Assembly: GCA_019359275.1 (NCBI GenBank)
Contig: JAHHHP010000010.1
Location: 1-64,000, forward strand
Length of the DNA stretch: 64,000 nt
Direction: 5' to 3'
Origin: Myxacorys chilensis ATA2-1-KO14
GTDB taxonomy: Bacteria > Cyanobacteriota > Cyanobacteriia > Leptolyngbyales > Leptolyngbyaceae
A program made the translations under genes and the position numbers. Positions 36,054-46,493 of this stretch are shown here, one piece after another. The notes beneath the pieces are model-generated. The model was not told the DNA's origin. It saw only the letters and a program-made list of their open reading frames with translations, and did not search any database. The number at the start of each line of letters is the position of its first letter. The stretch's first letter is position 1.

Positions 36054-37265
36054 ATGTTAGTCGATGATTCATCTCCGGATACTCCGAGCGGGCTACTGGG
36101 TATCCGGAGTCGGATGCACTTTACCGGTCGGTTAGATGTCCACACGAGTGGGCAGCAGTGGAGTCTCTATCTTTATATGGGGCGCTTAACTTGGGCATCG
36201 GGTGGACCTCACCCCAGACGCCGATTGAATCGGTATTTAAACCAACATTGCCCTCAAATTGACGCGAATTCGATCACCGTTAGACTTACAGATGGTTTTC
36301 ATGGGCAGGATTACCAAACCCTTGCGATACTTGTTAAGCGACAGCAAGTAACTCCAGAACAAGCCGTTGCTGTTATTCGGAGTACGATCGCTGATGTGTT
36401 GTTTGACATTATCCAGCAAGAAGAAACGAAACTCGTCACCTTCAAATCCGATGCACAGGATGTTCTCGACACTTCGCTAGCGCTAGTGAATGCAGAACAA
36501 CTGCTTGCCGAAGTTCAGCAGCTTTGGAATGCCTGGCGATCGCTCGGTTTAGCTGATCACTCGCCGAACTTAGCGCCTGTTCTTCGCCACCCTGAACAAC
36601 TGCAAGAACACACCCCTGAGAAGGTGTATAGAATGCTTGTGTCACTGGTCGATGGTCGCCGCTCTCTGCGAGATTTAGCAGTTCTGACGAAGCAAGATTT
36701 GTTGCAGCTAACGCGCCTTCTAGTGCCGCTCTACCGCAAAGGATTGATTGCTTTAACTAAAATTTCAGATTTGGCAGTTCCTGGAGCAGTGGGGCAATCG
36801 ACATCGCCTTCAGCAAGACTTGAGGACACTACCCTAAAGCAAGGAATGCCGCTCCCTCGCACTCCCCGTGGAAGCAGAACAACAGGTTTAGATGCACCGC
36901 TAATTGTTTGCATTGATGACAGTCTACGCGAATGCCAGGCTATGGAAAAAATCGTGATCCAAGGAGGATATCGATTTACTGGGATTCAAGACTCTGTACA
37001 AGCACTGCCAATCTTGCTAGAGCAAAAACCAAGTTTGATCTTCTTAGATTTGGTCATGCCTGTTGCCAATGGTTACGAGATTTGCGCTCAAATTCGTCGA
37101 GTTTCGCTATTTAAAAACACTCCAATTGTTATTTTGACCAGCAACGACGGAATCATAGATCGAGTTCGTGCCCGATTTGTCGGTTCCTCCGGATTTTTGG
37201 CAAAGCCTCCAGAAGCTGACCGAGTGTTAACGGTCATTGCAAAACTTCTTCGGGTTCAAAGCTAA
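36054..37265 (+). CDS. pixG: PatA/PixG-type response regulator (PATAN + REC)
   Basis: 403 residues. The N-terminal PATAN/DUF4388-like domain reads HFTGRLDVHTSGQQWSLYLY and GRLTWASGGPHPRRRLNRYL, the typical PatA-family opening. A helical middle part contains a winged-helix-like stretch (LVSLVDGRRSLRDLAVLT). The C-terminal receiver has LIVCIDDSLRECQAME, phospho-Asp332 in IFLDLVMP, and the conserved Lys in FLAKPPE. In the Pix/Tax systems this protein interacts with the motility machinery. It starts the six-gene chemotaxis-like operon; an AAGGGA lies upstream. Confidence 0.9.
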   Translation: MLVDDSSPDTPSGLLGIRSRMHFTGRLDVHTSGQQWSLYLYMGRLTWASGGPHPRRRLNRYLNQHCPQIDANSITVRLTDGFHGQDYQTLAILVKRQQVTPEQAVAVIRSTIADVLFDIIQQEETKLVTFKSDAQDVLDTSLALVNAEQLLAEVQQLWNAWRSLGLADHSPNLAPVLRHPEQLQEHTPEKVYRMLVSLVDGRRSLRDLAVLTKQDLLQLTRLLVPLYRKGLIALTKISDLAVPGAVGQSTSPSARLEDTTLKQGMPLPRTPRGSRTTGLDAPLIVCIDDSLRECQAMEKIVIQGGYRFTGIQDSVQALPILLEQKPSLIFLDLVMPVANGYEICAQIRRVSLFKNTPIVILTSNDGIIDRVRARFVGSSGFLAKPPEADRVLTVIAKLLRVQS

Positions 37266-37310
37266 GCACTGGTTCACTCCCATTTAAAATCGTGTTACGG
37301 AGAAAAAGAA

Positions 37311-37673
37311 ATGAGTACTGTTCTGGTGGTTGAAGATAGCATTACTGAAATGCAGATTTTGAGCAATTATTTACAACAAGCAGGCATAGCAGTTGTGAGC
37401 GCTCACAGTGGAGAAGAGGCGCAAACTAAACTTAGCAATCTGACCCCTGATCTAATTGTGCTAGATGTAATTTTGCCAGGTCAAAGCGGCTTTGAACTCT
37501 GCCGAGAACTAAAAGCCGACCCTCGAACCAATCAAATTCCAGTTATCATCTGCTCTACCAAAGATACTGACGTTGATAAGATGTGGGGCAATTTGTTAGG
37601 AGCAAATGCTTATATTCCTAAGCCTGTTGATCCAACTCTGTTCCTAACCACAATTCGACAGTTGATCAAGTAG
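37311..37673 (+). CDS. pixH: CheY-like response regulator (PixH type)
   Basis: 120 residues, a bare receiver domain: VLVVEDSITEMQILSNYL at the start, phospho-Asp52 in IVLDVILPGQSGFELC, ICSTKDTD and the conserved Lys in YIPKPVDPTLF. There is no output domain, as in PixH/PilH. It would take phosphate from the CheA homolog downstream and tune the motility response. It is the second gene of the phototaxis operon, 45 bases after the PATAN regulator and 12 before the CheW gene. Confidence 0.92.
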   Translation: MSTVLVVEDSITEMQILSNYLQQAGIAVVSAHSGEEAQTKLSNLTPDLIVLDVILPGQSGFELCRELKADPRTNQIPVIICSTKDTDVDKMWGNLLGANAYIPKPVDPTLFLTTIRQLIK

Positions 37674-37685
37674 AGGATTGAGTTC

Positions 37686-38264
37686 ATGGCTGAGCTATCT
37701 GACATCCCTCCCTTGTTTTCTCCCTATGCATCCTCTATCGCCAGTCTAGAATCTTTACTTGCTGAACCAGCACCAATTGAAATTACGCAGAAATTTCTAC
37801 GGTTTCGGTTAGAGCCCGACCACGGTGTTCTCGTTCCTGTGCAAGACGTGCTCGCTGTACTCACCATATCGCTAAGTGAGGTGCTGCCGATTCCCCACAT
37901 GAACGAGTCCGTATTAGGCGTTCTGAATTGGCGCGGTGAGGCGCTGTGGCTGGTTGATCTGTCAAATCAGCTCGGATTCAATTCCCTGATGAGAACAACG
38001 AAGCGGCTGTCAACTCTAACTATCATTGTTGTGCAGAAGAAATTGCAGTTGTTAGGACTGGCTGTTTCAGAGGTTCAGGATATTGAAGAACACAGTCCAG
38101 ATCAGATGCGTTTGCCCTCAAATGAGCTATTTGCACCACGCTTATTGCCTTTTGTAAAAGGTTACTTTCTGCATGAACACACCATCGTTTTAGACACTTC
38201 TGCTGTATTAGAAGATCCCCATTTACAAACTCACAAACTTAGAAATTCTAGCGCTGATTATTAA
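37686..38264 (+). CDS. pixI: CheW-like adaptor (PixI type)
   Basis: 192 residues with a CheW domain over about 35-175: [20 protein letters not shown], the conserved [22 protein letters not shown], and [15 protein letters not shown]. It should couple the receptor to the CheA kinase. The order regulator - CheY - CheW - receptor - CheA is that of the Synechocystis pixGHIJL locus. The stop lies 14 bases before the receptor start. Confidence 0.9.
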   Translation: MAELSDIPPLFSPYASSIASLESLLAEPAPIEITQKFLRFRLEPDHGVLVPVQDVLAVLTISLSEVLPIPHMNESVLGVLNWRGEALWLVDLSNQLGFNSLMRTTKRLSTLTIIVVQKKLQLLGLAVSEVQDIEEHSPDQMRLPSNELFAPRLLPFVKGYFLHEHTIVLDTSAVLEDPHLQTHKLRNSSADY

Positions 38265-38278
38265 CCCTACATCAGGAC

Positions 38279-41200
38279 ATGACCATGCCCGACTCCCGCC
38301 ATACTGAACCTACGTTGGATATGACTTCTCTGTTTTCCTCGGAACCCACGTTAGAAGAATTTACGGCTAGTCTATCAAGTCAGCCCATGCAGAGCCCAAG
38401 CAAGCCCACGCTAGAACCAATGGCTGGAGTAGAGCCTGCATCGCTGCCTCAAAGCCGTAGTAATGGAAATGGTAACGGTAGTGTTAATGGTAAGACAGAG
38501 GCTCATAAAACGGGATGGGACATCCATCAGGTTGTTATGGCTCTAACGGGATTAAAGTCAGAACTCAAGCAAGCAGGGCTTTTAGAGAAGCCAAATGTGC
38601 AGAATCTATTTCGTCAAGTTGCTGAATTTGCGGCAACTCAACCGAGAAAAGAAGGGCATATAGCATCGACTCGTGAATTGCGCCAGCAGCGTCAACAATT
38701 TCTTGCGATCGCAGCTCAAATGCGTCAGACTTCTGATTTCAATGCCTTATTAAAGGTGGTCGTGAAGGTAGCGCGAGAAACCCTGCAAGCCGATCGAGCA
38801 ATCCTCTATCGCTTTGATACACATAACGCAGGCAAAGTGATCGCCGAGTCTGTGCAGCGTGGCTGGACTCCTGCTTTAAATGAAACGCCGCCTATAACGT
38901 GTTTTTGTTTTGATCAGCCCGAAGAGTATGTCAAACAGCAGGCGCTGCTGATCGAAGATATTAACCGAGTTGACTTGATGCCGTATCAGCATCAACTTTT
39001 AGAGCAGTTGCAGGTAAAAGCAAGTTTGAGCCTGCCGATTCTGCTCGCGGGACAGCCTTGGGGACTGCTGGTGGTGCAGCAATGTTCTCAGACTCGTTTG
39101 TGGCAAGAAACAGAAGTGACGCTGCTTTACCAGTTGTGTCTGGAGCTAGCCGTTTGCTTGCAGCAGTCTAACTTCTCACTTCGTCTCAATCAGCAAAACG
39201 AGAAGGAAAAAGCGATCCTCAAAGTGATCGATCGCATTCGGCGATCGCTCGATACCAAGACCATTTTTCGCACAACCACACAGGAAGTGCGGCAGCTTCT
39301 AAATGTCGATCGCGTTGGAATTTACCGCTTCGAAGAAGACTGGAGCGGCGGATTTGTTGCTGAATCGGTCGCTCCCGGCTGGACTTCCGTGTTGCAAGAC
39401 CAAGCTGATAATCCTGCCCTGCTAGACAATGTAAGTGATTGCAGCCTTGTCAAGTCGATGCGTGGTGCGGCCAAGGCGTCTGATACGTACCTCAAAGAGA
39501 CTCGCGGCGGTAGCTATGCCGAAGGAGAGGGCTGTCGGGCGGTGTCTGACATCTACCAAGCCGGATTCACGCCTTGCTACCTCGAAGTGCTGGAACGGTA
39601 TCAAGCACGAGCCTATATTATTGTGCCGATTATGCAGGATCGGAAGCTGTGGGGCCTGTTAGCAGCGTATCAAAACTCTGCACCCCGCCAGTGGGAAGCA
39701 TCTGAGACGGCATTAATGACGCAAATCGGCACCCAGTTAGGCGTGGCGTTGCAGCAAGCAGACTATTTGCAGCAGGTGCGATCGCAAGCCGAGCAATTGA
39801 AAAAAGTAGCCGACCGAGAACGGGCTACAGCACGAGTCATCGAAAAAATTCGCACAACCTTAGATGTCAATACGATCTTTAGAACGGCTACGCAAGAAGT
39901 CCGACAGCTGCTGAATGCAGATCGGGTCTGCGTATATCACTTTGAGCCAGATTGGAGCGGTGAGGTTGTGGCTGAAGCCTTGACTGGAAGTTGGGTGTCA
40001 TTTATGCAAGCCCAGCAAGAAGATGCCAGTTTCCGCGACAATGCAATGGACTGCACAGCAAAAACATTGGGTGTTAGCAGCAGTACAAAATTAACCGATA
40101 CCTATCTTCAAGACACTCAAGGCGGTGCTTACACCAAAGGAGCAAATTTCAGAGCCGTCAGTGACATTTACAAAGCAGGATTCTCCCCCTGTTATGTCAG
40201 CTTCTTGGAGCGCTTTCAGGCAAGAGCTTACATCATTGTTCCGATCGTTCAAGGAAATCGATTGTGGGGACTGCTGGCAGCCTATCAAAACTCAGGAGTG
40301 CGGGAGTGGGAAGCATCCGAAATTACGCTGATTATGCAAATCGGAACTCAACTCGGTGTGGCACTTCAGCAGGCAGAATACACGCAGCAGATTCAGGCAC
40401 AGTCGGAACAATTGGTAAAGGTTGCCGCTCGCGAACGGAGTTTTATCAGCATTATCGAGAAGGTTGGCCAGTCGGTCATCGAGAAGATGCGTCAGGCTCA
40501 GGATGTCGAGACGATTTTTGCACAAACGACCCAACAGATTCGCCAATTTCTAGAAGCAGATCGAGTCGCAGTTTACCGATTTAAGCCAGACTGGAGTGGA
40601 CAGTATATAGCAGAGTCAGTGGATGCAGGGTGGGTTCCTCTTGTTCGTTCTGATGTAAAAAGCGTCTGGGAAGATACACACCTCCAAGAAACTCAAGGAG
40701 GACGATATCAGAACCACGAAAGCTATGCGGTTAATGATATCTATACCATCGGGCATCACCCCTGCCACATCGCTGTTCTAGAGCAATTTCAGGTTCGAGC
40801 CTACGTGATCGTTCCTATCTTTGCAGGTTCTCGGCTTTGGGGATTGTTGGCAGCCTATCAAAACTCTGGGCCGCGTCACTGGGAAGAGTCAGAGATCAAC
40901 CTTTTGAGCCAAATTGGGTCTCAATTTGGAGTGGCTTTGCAGCAGTCAGAGTATGTGTTGCAGATTCAGCGTCAGGGCGAGCGAGAGAAGATTCTATCGA
41001 GAGTGGGCGAGCGCGTCCGACAGTCAATCAGTCTGATCGGAAAACCCTCTGACGCAAATACAGTCTTCCAAGTGACGACGCAAGACATTCGGCAGTTACT
41101 AAAGGTCGATCGGGTGGCACTGTATCGCTTTAATTCGGACTGGAGCGGCGATTTTATTTATGAATCAGTTAGCAGTGGCTGGTGCAAACTCGTCGGTACA

Positions 41201-42562
41201 GAAGCGGGTACAAACGTTCGAGACACCTATCTCATGGAGACCCAAGGCGGACGATATCGCAACCGGGAAAGCCTTGCGGTTGATGACATCTACACCGCAG
41301 GTCATGCTCCTTGCCACGTAGAGCTTCTAGAAAAATTTGAGGCAAAAGCGTATGTGCTAGTTCCCCTCTTTAAAGGGCAACAGCTTTGGGGAATCTTGGG
41401 AGTTTACCAAAACTCAGAATGTAGGCATTGGGAAGACGCCGATGTTGTGTTGCTCAATCAGCTTGCTGGGCAGATAGGGGTTGCTTTAGAGCAAGTAGAA
41501 GCTTTGGAGAAACTGTGGTTTCAGGGCGAACAGTTAGCCGAATCTGCTGAACGGGAGAAAACCGCTAAAGAGCAACTCCAACAGCAGGTGATTCAACTGT
41601 TGGCGGCGATTAAGCCTGTTTTTTCGGGAGATTTAACGGTTCGGGTTCCGGTTACAGAAACTGAAGTCGGCACGATCGCAGATGCGTATAACAACACGAT
41701 TCAAAGCTTGCGAAAGATTGTCATTCAGGTTCAATCAACATCGCTCAAAGTGACGCAGACCTCTCACAATAGCGGAGGTGCGATCGCTCAACTCTCTCAA
41801 CAAGCCGAGGAGCAGTTGCAAGAAGTAACCCGGGCGTTGGATCAAATTGAGGCAATGGTGAGTTCGACACAAGCAGTGGCAGCTAATGCGCGGCAAGTCG
41901 AATCGGCTGTACAACAGGCAAACCAAACGGTGCGTTCTGGTGATGCTGCGATGAACCGCACGGTAGACAGTATTATGTCAATTCGTGAAACAGTAGCGGA
42001 AACCAGTAAAAAAATTAAGCGCTTGAGTGAGTCGTCGCAGAAAATCTCGAAAGTTGTCAGCTTGATTGGCAGCTTTACAACGCAAACGCAATTGCTGGCA
42101 CTGAATGCTTCTATTGAGGCAACTCGGGCAGGTGAGTATGGGCGAGGCTTTACAGTCGTAGCGGATGAAGTGCGATCGCTGGCTCGTCAATCTGCTGAGG
42201 CGACGCGCGAAATTGAGAAACTAGCCCAGGAAATTCAGTCTGAAACGAGTGCAGTTGCCACAGCAATGGATACTGGAATCCAGCAGGTGGTGAGTGGAAC
42301 CAGCTTAGTGAACGAAACGCGCCAGCAGTTAACTGAAATTATTAATGCAACGGCTCAAATCAGTCAGTTCGTGCAAGGCATCACGCAAGCAACGCTGTCA
42401 CAAACGCAGCAGACGCAAGCTGTGACGCAAGCCATGACAGACGTAGCTACACTAGCGAACAAAAACTCTGCCCACTCGAACCAAATTTCAGCTTCTTTCC
42501 AAGAGTTGATAGCAACAGCGCAACAGCTTCAAACGAGTGTCGGTGCGTTCAAAGTGAACTAA
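38279..42562 (+). CDS. soluble methyl-accepting receptor with five GAF domains (PixJ/PtxD type)
   Basis: 1427 residues with no transmembrane segment. A variable Pro/Ser/Asn-rich head (1-90) precedes five GAF domains, centred near 225, 400, 600, 800 and 985. GAF2-5 have the cyanobacteriochrome lineage signature: Cys433 and Cys638 in PCY, and Cys829 and Cys1012 in HPCH- and APCH-type motifs followed by the LLE.F..(R/K)AY..VP strand. PCH is the bilin-attaching form, so GAF4 and GAF5 are the best chromophore candidates. A HAMP-like segment ([21 protein letters not shown]) and an MA signalling domain with [20 protein letters not shown] end the protein. It is most like Nostoc PtxD or Synechocystis PixJ in layout. 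Confidence 0.92.
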   Translation: MTMPDSRHTEPTLDMTSLFSSEPTLEEFTASLSSQPMQSPSKPTLEPMAGVEPASLPQSRSNGNGNGSVNGKTEAHKTGWDIHQVVMALTGLKSELKQAGLLEKPNVQNLFRQVAEFAATQPRKEGHIASTRELRQQRQQFLAIAAQMRQTSDFNALLKVVVKVARETLQADRAILYRFDTHNAGKVIAESVQRGWTPALNETPPITCFCFDQPEEYVKQQALLIEDINRVDLMPYQHQLLEQLQVKASLSLPILLAGQPWGLLVVQQCSQTRLWQETEVTLLYQLCLELAVCLQQSNFSLRLNQQNEKEKAILKVIDRIRRSLDTKTIFRTTTQEVRQLLNVDRVGIYRFEEDWSGGFVAESVAPGWTSVLQDQADNPALLDNVSDCSLVKSMRGAAKASDTYLKETRGGSYAEGEGCRAVSDIYQAGFTPCYLEVLERYQARAYIIVPIMQDRKLWGLLAAYQNSAPRQWEASETALMTQIGTQLGVALQQADYLQQVRSQAEQLKKVADRERATARVIEKIRTTLDVNTIFRTATQEVRQLLNADRVCVYHFEPDWSGEVVAEALTGSWVSFMQAQQEDASFRDNAMDCTAKTLGVSSSTKLTDTYLQDTQGGAYTKGANFRAVSDIYKAGFSPCYVSFLERFQARAYIIVPIVQGNRLWGLLAAYQNSGVREWEASEITLIMQIGTQLGVALQQAEYTQQIQAQSEQLVKVAARERSFISIIEKVGQSVIEKMRQAQDVETIFAQTTQQIRQFLEADRVAVYRFKPDWSGQYIAESVDAGWVPLVRSDVKSVWEDTHLQETQGGRYQNHESYAVNDIYTIGHHPCHIAVLEQFQVRAYVIVPIFAGSRLWGLLAAYQNSGPRHWEESEINLLSQIGSQFGVALQQSEYVLQIQRQGEREKILSRVGERVRQSISLIGKPSDANTVFQVTTQDIRQLLKVDRVALYRFNSDWSGDFIYESVSSGWCKLVGTEAGTNVRDTYLMETQGGRYRNRESLAVDDIYTAGHAPCHVELLEKFEAKAYVLVPLFKGQQLWGILGVYQNSECRHWEDADVVLLNQLAGQIGVALEQVEALEKLWFQGEQLAESAEREKTAKEQLQQQVIQLLAAIKPVFSGDLTVRVPVTETEVGTIADAYNNTIQSLRKIVIQVQSTSLKVTQTSHNSGGAIAQLSQQAEEQLQEVTRALDQIEAMVSSTQAVAANARQVESAVQQANQTVRSGDAAMNRTVDSIMSIRETVAETSKKIKRLSESSQKISKVVSLIGSFTTQTQLLALNASIEATRAGEYGRGFTVVADEVRSLARQSAEATREIEKLAQEIQSETSAVATAMDTGIQQVVSGTSLVNETRQQLTEIINATAQISQFVQGITQATLSQTQQTQAVTQAMTDVATLANKNSAHSNQISASFQELIATAQQLQTSVGAFKVN

Positions 42563-42584
42563 GAGTTCTGAGGTTCTGATGCTT

Positions 42585-42652
42585 GAGTTTTGAGTTGAAC
42601 ATTAGCTCATTCAAACCTTATTTCATTGGCTTCTTTTCGTTGCTCAAAACTC
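42585..42652. repeat. 10-bp inverted repeat between receptor and cheA genes
   Basis: GAGTTTTGAG at 42585-42594 is matched by CTCAAAACTC at 42643-42652, 48 bases apart, in the 114-base gap between the receptor and CheA genes. It may form a stem that sets relative expression or mRNA processing in the operon. Confidence 0.5.
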
Positions 42653-42676
42653 GAAATTCAAACCTGATTGCCTATC

Positions 42677-45600
42677 ATGTCTGACAAAACGATTCGCCAA
42701 CAAACGTACTCGTACTTTCTGACGGAAGCTCAAGATTTGCTGCACAGCATTGAGCAAGATTTGTTGAGCTTGCGCCAGGAGCGCTCTCCTGCTAAAGTTC
42801 ATAGCTTAATGAGAGCCGCCCATACTCTCAAAGGGGCAGCCGCTAGCGTTGGGTTTAATGACATTAAAACGATTTCGCACTCGCTAGAAGATGTGTTTAA
42901 AGCCCTCTATAACCCAGAGGTCGAGATCGATACCGAGCTAGAGACGCTGTTGTTTGAGGGCTACGAGTGCTTGCGCTTGCCCCTAATGAGTGTCCTTAGC
43001 ACAGATAATCCTGAAGTTAAGAGTAATACAAAAGTTCTGGCGCAGTCAGAAGCGGTGTTCAAGCAGTTACGCACAAAGCTAGGGCAGCACTTTGATCCAG
43101 GGGCAGCAATTCCATCTTCTACGGAGTTGGGGTTTGACATCACTCAATCGCTGTTTGAAACGGGAGTGCAAGAGCGGCTAGAGCAATTAGCGATCGCGCT
43201 CTCTAGCCCGCCTCAGCAGATTCGAGAAACGCTACAAACTCAAGCAGAGGTCTTTTTAGGGCTATCAGAATCATTAAATTTGTCGGGGTTCGGCGCGATT
43301 GCGAAGACGGCATTAGAGGCACTGAGAGTTAATCCAGATCAAAGTGCTGCGATCGCGCAAGCCGCGTTGGCAGATTTCCGACAAGGGCAACTTGCAGTCC
43401 TTGAAGGAGATCGAAGCCGTGGGGGAGAGGTTTCCGAAGCACTAAAGCAGCTGAGTCACCGAAGCGTAGAGAAGGCTACTAGTCGGGTTGATCGCCGGAC
43501 TAAAGTGATGCAATCGTGGAATCGTTTCCTGCGGCTGCTTCATCGCCCTTTATGGACTGCCTCTGATTCTAAAGCGCTCCGATTAACGCAAGGCGCAACT
43601 TCGGAGAAAACGGCTGTGCCAAGCTCCAAAGGGATTCGCGAAGCAAAGCCTGTTGGAGCATCAATTCAGCCTCAACTTCTGGTAGAGCTTGGGACTGATA
43701 AGGATGCTCAAACTGAATTAGACACAGATTCGATTCAGTTGGCTTTTCAGGAGCTAGAGCATTCTTTAGACACCCCTTCATCCACTTTCAGCTTAACGCC
43801 TGAAATCTCTAGCGACGGACTTAGTACGCAAGGCTTTGAGGTTTGGGATGACGAACCTCTGGAGACAACGCAAGCTGAACTGCAGCCATCTCAGCCATCA
43901 GCCCAACTGATTCAATCATCTCAGCCACCCTCTCAGCCACCAGTTCAGCAGCCCATCACTCAACGTTTGGATACTCCGTCTGAGAATGTGTCTCATTTGG
44001 AAGAGTCTTCTCAAATGGCAATGGTTCGGGTTAATTTAGAGCAGCTAGAATCGCTAAACTACACAACTAGTGAGCTTCTCATCCATCAAAATCAGCAAGT
44101 TTTGCAAGACGAGCATTTGCAACTGGTTGTAAGCGAACTAATGGAGGGACTGAGACGGCATCAGCAAACAATGCTGCAATTACGGGAATGGGCAGATTGC
44201 CTATTAGTCTCTCCGGAAACTTTGGTGAACCGCCGCGATCGCCGATCAACTGCAGGCGACGGGCTAAAAATAAAATTTGATGCCCTCGAACTTGATCAGC
44301 ACAATGAAGTGCATGAATTACTGCAATCTGCTTTAGAAGAGTTAGTACCGCTAGAGATGGAGGCAGAAGCCATCGAGTTACGTGTCCGGCAAGCCGCGAT
44401 CGCACGGAACCAACAAGGACGCCTATTAAACTACTTGCGCGATGACTTAATGCTGGCTCGTATGATGCCGATCGGCACAGTTTTAAACCGTCTTCCGCGA
44501 ATTGTGCAGCAGCTAACAGAAACCTACGGCAAACACGTTGAGCTACGGCTGAGTGGGACGCAGGTTCTCGTTGATAAGGCAGTTGCCGAGAAGTTATTTG
44601 ATCCATTGCTGCATTTGATTCGGAATGCCTTTGATCATGGAATTGAAGCGGCTGAAATTCGGAGTCAGCAAGGAAAACCAGAGATAGGATGCATTGCAAT
44701 TCGGGCTTATCAGCAGGGAAACCGAACGCTGATTGATGTGCAAGATGACGGCGGCGGGCTGGACTTGCACCAAATTTGTCAGCGCGGTTTTGAGTTACGG
44801 CAACTACCTTCTGCTCAAGTAGAACAGTTTTCGCCAGCAGAATTACTGAATTTGCTGTTTGAGCCAGGGTTTTCGACCGCTAAACAGGTGACTGAACTGT
44901 CTGGACGAGGCGTTGGCTTGGACGTGGTGCGATCGCATATTCAATCATTGCGAGGCAATATCACCGTTGCATCGGATTTACATCGGGGCACCACGTTTTC
45001 ATTGCAATTGCCATTGACGCTGATGAGTGCGCGATTACTCGTTTGCCAAGTTGGGCAGGCGGTTTATGGCTTCTTATCAGACGAAGTGGAGCGGATTGTT
45101 GCTCCGAATGCAGAACAGCTTGAAGTGGTTGGCAGTACACGAGTTTTTCACTGGCAGCAAGGGGAGGAAGAATGTTCTGCTCCAGTGCATCGAATTTCTC
45201 AACTTGTGAGCTACACCACAAGGCTGACAGTTCCAGAATCGCCGCAAAACTCAATACAAGAGATCGGAACAGTTTCTACCCCTTTGTTATTAGTACGACG
45301 ACAGGGAGAATGGGTCGGGCTGGAAGTTGAGCGAATTATTGGTGAGCAGGAGTTGGTGATTCGACCCATGGGAACGGCTCTGACGCCGCCGCCTTACATC
45401 TATGGATGTAGCGTGTTAGGAGACGGACGCTTAATTCTCGTCATTGATGGGGTGACGCTTGTGCAGCAAACCCTTCTCGCTAGAAAGGAGTTGCTGGGAG
45501 TATCGTCTAAAGTTTTGCTGACCGAAAAGGATGAACTCCATGCTGCAGATCTACCTCCTGAAATTGAACCAGAAGTGCCCGTTCAGACGGCAGGCTGCGT

Positions 45601-45967
45601 TCTGGTGGTTGACGACTCCATCACCGTTAGACAAGCGCTGACGTTCACCTTTCAAGAAGCAGGATATAACGTCATTCAGGCGCAAGATGGGTTAGATGCG
45701 ATCGCACAACTCCAGCAGAATCCTAATATTCAACTTATAACCTGCGACGTTGAGATGCCTCGCCTGAATGGATTTGAGTTTCTCATGCGCTACACCCAGC
45801 AATCTAAGCTCAAGCAAGTTCCGGTGATTATGCTGACCTCACGAAGTAATCAAAAGCATCAGCAGCTTGCGGTGCAGTTGGGTGCTTCAGCCTATATGAC
45901 AAAACCATTTTCAGAAGATGCTCTTCTGAGTTTAGTGAGTAATTTGATTAGAAAGGAAGTCATGTGA
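42677..45967 (+). CDS. pixL: CheA-type hybrid histidine kinase (PixL type)
   Basis: 1096 residues from the ATG at 42677 (a TTG at 42668 is in frame). Domains in order: Hpt with phospho-His49 in RAAHTLKGAAASVG; a long variable linker ending in a Gln/Pro-rich stretch (about 400-440); dimerisation helices; the HATPase with HLIRNAFDHGIE, DVQDDGGGLD and GRGVGLDVV; a CheW-like domain; and a receiver with VLVVDDSITVR, phospho-Asp1024 in TCDVEMPRLNG and MTKPFSEDAL. The fused receiver is the PixL/TaxAY1 form. Its stop overlaps the start of the next CheW gene. Confidence 0.93.
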   Translation: MSDKTIRQQTYSYFLTEAQDLLHSIEQDLLSLRQERSPAKVHSLMRAAHTLKGAAASVGFNDIKTISHSLEDVFKALYNPEVEIDTELETLLFEGYECLRLPLMSVLSTDNPEVKSNTKVLAQSEAVFKQLRTKLGQHFDPGAAIPSSTELGFDITQSLFETGVQERLEQLAIALSSPPQQIRETLQTQAEVFLGLSESLNLSGFGAIAKTALEALRVNPDQSAAIAQAALADFRQGQLAVLEGDRSRGGEVSEALKQLSHRSVEKATSRVDRRTKVMQSWNRFLRLLHRPLWTASDSKALRLTQGATSEKTAVPSSKGIREAKPVGASIQPQLLVELGTDKDAQTELDTDSIQLAFQELEHSLDTPSSTFSLTPEISSDGLSTQGFEVWDDEPLETTQAELQPSQPSAQLIQSSQPPSQPPVQQPITQRLDTPSENVSHLEESSQMAMVRVNLEQLESLNYTTSELLIHQNQQVLQDEHLQLVVSELMEGLRRHQQTMLQLREWADCLLVSPETLVNRRDRRSTAGDGLKIKFDALELDQHNEVHELLQSALEELVPLEMEAEAIELRVRQAAIARNQQGRLLNYLRDDLMLARMMPIGTVLNRLPRIVQQLTETYGKHVELRLSGTQVLVDKAVAEKLFDPLLHLIRNAFDHGIEAAEIRSQQGKPEIGCIAIRAYQQGNRTLIDVQDDGGGLDLHQICQRGFELRQLPSAQVEQFSPAELLNLLFEPGFSTAKQVTELSGRGVGLDVVRSHIQSLRGNITVASDLHRGTTFSLQLPLTLMSARLLVCQVGQAVYGFLSDEVERIVAPNAEQLEVVGSTRVFHWQQGEEECSAPVHRISQLVSYTTRLTVPESPQNSIQEIGTVSTPLLLVRRQGEWVGLEVERIIGEQELVIRPMGTALTPPPYIYGCSVLGDGRLILVIDGVTLVQQTLLARKELLGVSSKVLLTEKDELHAADLPPEIEPEVPVQTAGCVLVVDDSITVRQALTFTFQEAGYNVIQAQDGLDAIAQLQQNPNIQLITCDVEMPRLNGFEFLMRYTQQSKLKQVPVIMLTSRSNQKHQQLAVQLGASAYMTKPFSEDALLSLVSNLIRKEVM

Positions 45968-46464
45968 TGACAATGTTAGCGCCGCGCTCTAAGTCAACGT
46001 CAGTCGAGACTGTGCTTAAAGTGATTGTTTTCTCGATTGCCGGATATCGGTTAGCTCTACCGCTGGAGTCAGTGCTACGCGTAGTGAACGCGCCTGTGAC
46101 TGTGATGTCATCGAGCGCAAACGAGCCATTGAATGGGGTGGAGTTAGTTCACCTTAAACACTTAGCAATCTCAGTTCTCAATCTCTATTCTCATCTTAGC
46201 CTGAAGCAAGTGGACTCCGTCCCGCAATACGGGCAATTTCTAATTGTGACGCAAGCTGGAGGAGAACTCTGTGCCCTTCGAGTCGATACGCCGCCTGATT
46301 TGGTTGAGTTAGATGCGGCTACACTTCGACAGTTACCTGCCCCTTACCAGCAACATCACCCGCTTAGTATCGCAAGTCGTGTAGCGGTGTTGCCTCAAGG
46401 TAAAGCAACGTCCGTGATCTTTTTGCTAGATATGGAGCGAGTGTTGCAAGTAATTGGTGGTTGA
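45967..46464 (+). CDS. second CheW-like protein of the phototaxis operon
   Basis: 165 residues. The start is in a TGATG overlap with the kinase stop (ATG at 45967; a GTG three bases earlier is in frame), so translation is coupled. The CheW fold is shown by VIVFSIAGYRLALPLESVLRVV, VELVHLKHLAISVLNL and a final LLDMERVLQVIGG. The central NWRGE motif of PixI is not kept, so it may be a divergent adaptor bound to the kinase rather than a receptor coupler. It closes the operon. Confidence 0.85.
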   Translation: MTMLAPRSKSTSVETVLKVIVFSIAGYRLALPLESVLRVVNAPVTVMSSSANEPLNGVELVHLKHLAISVLNLYSHLSLKQVDSVPQYGQFLIVTQAGGELCALRVDTPPDLVELDAATLRQLPAPYQQHHPLSIASRVAVLPQGKATSVIFLLDMERVLQVIGG

Positions 46465-46493
46465 ACGGCAAGCTGTTATTTAACCACAGGCTA

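Noticed and set aside
38279..41540. GAF-encoding DNA as a recombinogenic direct repeat
   Set aside because: The GAF units are similar at protein level but their DNA is well diverged, so they are old duplications rather than active repeats.
44079..44699. 206-codon minus-strand frame inside the CheA gene
   Set aside because: Antisense of the conserved kinase dimerisation and ATPase region.
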